Below, one piece after another: positions 60,201 through 64,000 of a DNA stretch of 64,000 bases. Location of the stretch: assembly GCF_001005305.1 (NCBI RefSeq), contig NZ_LBMH01000006.1, positions 248,001 through 312,000 of the forward strand, in the 5' to 3' direction. Made by a program: the position numbers and the translations under genes. Numbering within the stretch: position 1 is the stretch's first letter; each line of letters starts with the position of its first letter. The notes beneath the pieces were generated by a model, which saw nothing but the letters and a program-made list of their open reading frames with translations, was not told the DNA's origin and ran no database searches. The DNA is from Kordia zhangzhouensis (lineage in GTDB: Bacteria > Bacteroidota > Bacteroidia > Flavobacteriales > Flavobacteriaceae).

Positions 60201-60240
60201 TAAAAAAACCTTTCAAAGTATTATTTGAAAGGTTTTTTTA
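60201..60240 (-). terminator. Intrinsic terminator of porV
   Basis: A 17-bp perfect stem, arms 60201-60217 and 60224-60240 (core AACCTTTCAAA), 18 bp past the porV stop at 60258. T runs on both strands suit termination in either direction. Confidence 0.88.
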
Positions 60241-60257
60241 TGTGTTTTTATAGAATT

Positions 60258-61499
60258 CTAGAATTCATCATAGGTTTCTCCAAGATTGAATGTCAAAGAA
60301 AAGCGCAAGGTATTTTCTAAAGGATTTCTCACTTTTGAAGCTGAGAATAGATAGGAAACATCAATTTTTACAGCACTGTATTTGAAACCAGCTCCTAATG
60401 TAAAGAACTTTCTTGCTCCTTTGATTTCGCTTTCATTAAAGTATCCAACTCGCAATGCAAATGAATCTTGATACCAATATTCTGCACCTAATGCCCATGT
60501 AAATTCTTTTAACTCTTCACTGAATCCGCCTGGCGCATCTCCAAACGATTGAAAAATTCCTGAGACAAAACCTACATTATCATCTTGTCCTTCAACAATA
60601 ATTGTTGGTTCACTTTCGTCAACATCTGGAGTTGAAAGGTCGTCAGAGTCTTGATTCCCGTCATCATCTTTATCAACAAAACCGAGAATTGGTGGCGTAG
60701 GCACTAATAGCTTGTTAACTTCAGCACTTACCGCTAGCTTGTTGTATTCGTCAAAAATAAAATCAAATCCACCACCTAGTTTTAACTGTGTTGGCAAGAA
60801 ATTTTCTTGTCCTAATTCGTCATATTTTAGTTTTGGTCCTAAGTTAGAGATATTAAATCCTGCTCTCCAACGCCCGTTATAATTGTCATACGCAATTTCC
60901 TCTGATTGATAATAACCCGCAATATCCACTGCAAATGTACTTGCTGCATTCGCTTCTACATCTTGTTGTGATTGAAGTTTTAAATCTGATCGCAAGAAAC
61001 GTCCTGTTACCGACATTGAAAATTGATCACTTAAACGCAACGCATACGAAGCATCAATTGCTAATTCGTTAGGACGTTCAATTAATGGAGTAAAGTTTCC
61101 TATATCTGCTTGTTGTTGTGTAATAATTTCTATTTCACCCAAACTAAAATATTTAATACTAGCCGACCACGCACTACGTTCATTGATACGATTATAGAAT
61201 GTAAGATTTCCTAAAAAGATATCATTTACCAAATCACTTAAGTATGGTGTATAGCTAATCCCCACTCCTATTTGTTCATTAGCAAACGCATATTTTGCTG
61301 GGTTCCATTGTTGTGAATAGGTATCTGGTGAAGTTGCCACACCTAATTCTCCCATTCCGCCTGCTCTAGCATCTGGCGTAATTAATAAGAAAGGAACACC
61401 TGTTGTGATTACTCGTGTATCATTTGGGTTTGTGACAGTAGTTTGCGCCATCATTCCTACTGGAATTAAGCACAATATAAATAAGATTAGCTTCTTCAT
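60258..61499 (-). CDS. porV: Type IX secretion outer-membrane protein PorV (LptO)
   Basis: 413 residues. A signal peptide (1-19, GMMAQ end) is followed by ITTGVPFLLITPDARAGGMG, the PorV signature, and a 14-strand FadL-like beta barrel ending in RFSLTFNLGETYDEF. A loop at about 275-300 (DKDDDGNQDSDD) is acidic and probably extracellular. PorV binds the C-terminal domains of secreted proteins and hands them to the PorU sortase. porU lies 32 bp upstream in the same direction, as in other Bacteroidota. It can also be transcribed from its own promoter at 61516-61545. Confidence 0.95.
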   Translation of the reverse strand: MKKLILFILCLIPVGMMAQTTVTNPNDTRVITTGVPFLLITPDARAGGMGELGVATSPDTYSQQWNPAKYAFANEQIGVGISYTPYLSDLVNDIFLGNLTFYNRINERSAWSASIKYFSLGEIEIITQQQADIGNFTPLIERPNELAIDASYALRLSDQFSMSVTGRFLRSDLKLQSQQDVEANAASTFAVDIAGYYQSEEIAYDNYNGRWRAGFNISNLGPKLKYDELGQENFLPTQLKLGGGFDFIFDEYNKLAVSAEVNKLLVPTPPILGFVDKDDDGNQDSDDLSTPDVDESEPTIIVEGQDDNVGFVSGIFQSFGDAPGGFSEELKEFTWALGAEYWYQDSFALRVGYFNESEIKGARKFFTLGAGFKYSAVKIDVSYLFSASKVRNPLENTLRFSLTFNLGETYDEF

Positions 61500-61515
61500 T
61501 CAGTTAAAATTTTAA

Positions 61516-61545
61516 CAAATATAGGTTTTATTTATAGGATTACAA
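61516..61545 (-). promoter_or_regulatory. TTG-N19-TAnnTTTG promoter of porV
   Basis: The minus strand reads TTG (61545-61543), 19 bp, TATATTTG (61523-61516). This matches the Bacteroidota consensus in sequence and spacing. The -7 element lies in the porU-porV gap and the -33 in the last codons of porU. The porV start is 17 bp further on. Confidence 0.6.
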
Positions 61546-64000
61546 GTTTTTCAAATTTTTCAACTTTCTGATTAGTTAACGGAGATTTTACCGTAATCTT
61601 GTATACGTAGACTCCTTTTCCTAGTTTATCTCCAAAATCATCTTTACCGTCCCACACAATATCTCTCGACAATGAGCTATAATCTTTACTTGTAGCTTCA
61701 GCGTTCGTTTTCCCTACTAGTGTACGTACCACTTTTCCGGAAACAGTAAAGACTTGCACCATGATATCTAATTCACTTGAGCTATTGTGATTGAACCAAA
61801 ATTCAGTATAGCTTACAAATGGATTTGGATAGTTTAACACATTTGTAATGGTTAACGAGTTGTTTTCGTTGAAAACGGTAAATTGTATTTCTGTTGTTGA
61901 GGAATTATTATACACATCCCATGCTTTGAGAGATAATGTATGTGTTCCATCTTCTAAATCGCGCAAAGGAAATTTAACAATTCCTCTTGTATAGTCATTT
62001 AGTTCTGTCTCATAATAATCGTTTAGAATGAACGGATTTACTTCATCTCCATCAAGAATGGCCACTATATCATGACCTATTCCACTAGCCGTATTGATTC
62101 CGTTTTCATCAGAGAGTTTGGCTAATAAGAAAGGAGATTCATTTGTAATTCCTCCAGAAACAAAACTTTCATCATTCATATATAGATTAATAACAGGCGG
62201 CTCATTATCTACTGGTGCATCTTCATTAAGCTCACCCACTTTGAAACTTTCATTAAATCCTGTGTGATCTTCTAACACCCCTTCTTTTTCAGCATAAAAA
62301 CTGACACGACCATTTCCGACAGGAATGGTAATATCTCTAGGCACTACAAATTCAAATTCAAAGGTACCATCTACTACTTCAGCTTTTCCTCTAAAGATGA
62401 TTTCTCCTAATGTTTCGAAGTCTAATATAAAAGGAAAATCGTTTGCTAATGTTTGTCTTTGAATTTTTTTATCATAAATCGTTGAAAAAACAGTTCCATT
62501 GTACGTATTCATTATATTACCCGCTTCATCAGTAATATTTCCTGCCATTTTTATTCTACTTAGTGCCTTCAATGTATCTGTTGGCTGCGTGATTGGCACA
62601 TCGTTGATTGCTGTAAGATTGACTCTTGGCTTAGGAATAGCCAATTTTAATGCAGGATCGCCAATGTAGAATACTGTACGTTTATTGCTAGTTGTAACTA
62701 GATTTTTTGTTTGACGCAATGCTTCTGATATTGGTTGATATTCATTAGAACCATACGAGAAGAGATAACGAGCTAGTAATTCGTTAATACTTACACCTAC
62801 ATTTTGGAATATTTGACGTGTTGTTGTTAGTAAAGATATTGCACCTCCATTTTCATTCCAAAACATAAATTCACCTGCAGTATCACGCAGAGGATTATCA
62901 AAACGAGTATATTCACATGTAATTGTAATAAATAAAGGAAGTCTACAATCATTTGCCAGTTCTTGCGAATCTACTTTTTCAAAAATTCGTTCTCCTGCTA
63001 GTCCGTCTTCTCCTCCATGCCCAAAATAATTCACAACTAATGAACCAAGCGCAATATTATCTTTAATTGCCTCATTTACTTCTGGATATCGCTCACCAGC
63101 AGCAGATGATTGCTGCACATAGGCGTCTGAGTGAATTTTAGAAATGTTGATAAATGGTTTTTCTTGCGCAATTGTATTTCCAAGTGCATCTAAGTCAACT
63201 TCTAAATCTTTGTCTGAATTATTTTCCGCATCATCTGAAACAATCGTTACTGTATTTCGCCATCTTCCATAGGCTTCTTTACTATAATAAGTAAGTGTTT
63301 TATCAACCATTTCTTTAGCCTGATTCACATCATTAACCAGCATTCTTCCAAGCGCAATATCCAAACGGTCTGACACCGCAAGTGTTCCTTCATTTTGATC
63401 CATCATTCCATAAAAATCATCACTCATAAAACCTCTTGTTAGGTTAAAACTATCATACGCATGATATACAGGAACGATATTTGAGTTGCCAGCAATACGG
63501 TTTTTATAATCGTACGAAGCATCACCAAAAAAACAAACATATTTCAGTCGATTATCTAAACTACTTGCATTATCGTACACATATTTAATAAAGTTACGAA
63601 TAGCTCCTATATCTGGATTTCCAGTATTGAATTCATTGTAAATTGAGGTTAAGGTTACAACTTTCACATTCATTCCTGAATAATTACGATGAAAATCAGC
63701 TAAACGCTCTGCTTGTACTGTAAAGTGATCAGGAGAAACAATAATATAGTCTACATCGCCATCATTGAAGATAGTTCCTTTTAAGTCTTGATTTGCCACT
63801 AGGCTATTCGGTTCGATTGTTGGAATTAAGAACTGTGAGCCATCCACTGCAATATATTCTCTTATTTCACCCATTGGTGCTGTAAATGAAAAGGCACTAG
63901 CCGCAGTATCATTTGAAATTTTACGTATATTCCATATATCAGTAATATCCCAAACTTGTGTTATTGAAGATGCGTTAGAGAAAACATATTCACCAATTCC
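61532..64000 (-). CDS. porU: Type IX secretion sortase PorU (C25 peptidase family), 5' end outside the window
   Basis: 823 codons are visible; the frame stays open to the right edge of the window, so this is the C-terminal part of a protein that is usually over 1100 residues. A Met at 63874 is not the real start, because the upstream codons (GIGEYVFSNAS, VWDITDIWNIRK) are PorU-like. The catalytic His is in VNYFGHGGEDGL and the Cys in LFITITCEYTRFDNP, as in gingipain-type C25 peptidases. The C terminus has a sorting-domain-like NYPNPFVSYTEFWF followed by MVQVFTVSGKVVRTL and KGVYVYKITV. PorU removes the sorting domains of secreted proteins. porV follows after 32 bp. Confidence 0.95.
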   Translation of the reverse strand, partial: GIGEYVFSNASSITQVWDITDIWNIRKISNDTAASAFSFTAPMGEIREYIAVDGSQFLIPTIEPNSLVANQDLKGTIFNDGDVDYIIVSPDHFTVQAERLADFHRNYSGMNVKVVTLTSIYNEFNTGNPDIGAIRNFIKYVYDNASSLDNRLKYVCFFGDASYDYKNRIAGNSNIVPVYHAYDSFNLTRGFMSDDFYGMMDQNEGTLAVSDRLDIALGRMLVNDVNQAKEMVDKTLTYYSKEAYGRWRNTVTIVSDDAENNSDKDLEVDLDALGNTIAQEKPFINISKIHSDAYVQQSSAAGERYPEVNEAIKDNIALGSLVVNYFGHGGEDGLAGERIFEKVDSQELANDCRLPLFITITCEYTRFDNPLRDTAGEFMFWNENGGAISLLTTTRQIFQNVGVSINELLARYLFSYGSNEYQPISEALRQTKNLVTTSNKRTVFYIGDPALKLAIPKPRVNLTAINDVPITQPTDTLKALSRIKMAGNITDEAGNIMNTYNGTVFSTIYDKKIQRQTLANDFPFILDFETLGEIIFRGKAEVVDGTFEFEFVVPRDITIPVGNGRVSFYAEKEGVLEDHTGFNESFKVGELNEDAPVDNEPPVINLYMNDESFVSGGITNESPFLLAKLSDENGINTASGIGHDIVAILDGDEVNPFILNDYYETELNDYTRGIVKFPLRDLEDGTHTLSLKAWDVYNNSSTTEIQFTVFNENNSLTITNVLNYPNPFVSYTEFWFNHNSSSELDIMVQVFTVSGKVVRTLVGKTNAEATSKDYSSLSRDIVWDGKDDFGDKLGKGVYVYKITVKSPLTNQKVEKFEKLVIL

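Noticed and set aside
61532-63874. PorU as a complete gene starting at the Met at 63874
   Set aside because: The frame is open to the window edge and the upstream codons encode PorU-like sequence; PorU is normally longer.
1-64000. Many long open frames antisense to the genes listed
   Set aside because: They overlap genes with clear family motifs, lack such motifs themselves and follow the codon structure of the opposite strand.
1-64000. tRNA, rRNA, riboswitch or insertion sequence
   Set aside because: I found no cloverleaf pattern, no conserved rRNA stretch, no transposase-like protein and no recognisable aptamer in the gaps; covariance-model search was not possible here.

Overview
The window comes from an AT-rich member of the Bacteroidota, almost certainly a marine Flavobacteriaceae. 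The evidence is the type IX secretion genes porU and porV, three proteins with type IX C-terminal sorting domains, flavobacterial promoters of the form TTG-N18/19-TAnnTTTG, little Shine-Dalgarno signal, and a Bacteroidota-type class I lanthipeptide leader. Kordia or a close relative is a guess from overall gene flavour only. No rRNA, tRNA, CRISPR array, insertion sequence or prophage was seen.

Layout. (1) 0.2-11.9 kb is the most unusual region. An ECF sigma factor (9810-10424) sits among five copies of one promoter motif, GTGAC-N16/17-GTC(T/C)TA. These lie before a secreted acidic protein, a TerB-like protein, a six-gene operon, a pair of small proteins and a Lys/Ala-rich 53-residue protein. 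The operon (7799 down to 1295) encodes a threonine-synthase-like PLP enzyme, a DUF1611 protein, a PP-loop ATPase with a four-Cys cluster that resembles MurL glutamate epimerases, a creatininase-family amidohydrolase, a dipeptide epimerase with intact active site and a PiT-like transporter. I read it as a stress- or nutrient-induced pathway acting on (D-)glutamate-containing amino acids or dipeptides; this is the best candidate for an undescribed system. CorA-like and TerC-like ion transporters lie nearby. (2) 12-20 kb holds housekeeping genes: obg, an HPRT-adenylate kinase fusion, purK, purE, and a few small enzymes. (3) 20.4-26 kb has two paralogous secreted type IX substrates and an M3 peptidase. 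(4) 26-29.3 kb is a GbsR/MarR-type regulator with a perfect palindromic operator repeated before an adjacent four-gene operon (membrane protein, methyltransferase, TIGR01777 oxidoreductase, SRPBCC protein). (5) 29.3-35.8 kb has an ECF sigma/degenerate anti-sigma pair, a UbiA-like protein, gcvP, a KAS III enzyme and mscL. (6) 35.8-46 kb is surface-related: flippase, two methyltransferases, a 1148-residue repeat-rich type IX substrate, a GT2 glycosyltransferase, a LytTR regulator and a PafA-like phosphatase. (7) 46-54.9 kb has mlaE/mlaF, an orphan lanthipeptide precursor, a DUF389 protein, mannose-1-phosphate guanylyltransferase, an SprT-like protein, a DUF4349 lipoprotein, a single-pass membrane protein/lipoprotein pair and a thioredoxin. 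(8) 54.9-64 kb has an SDR, an M28 peptidase, pdhC/pdhA, cdd, porV and the 3' part of porU, which runs off the right edge.

Functional names come from motif recognition without database searches. The ECF regulon and the operon's pathway are inferences.
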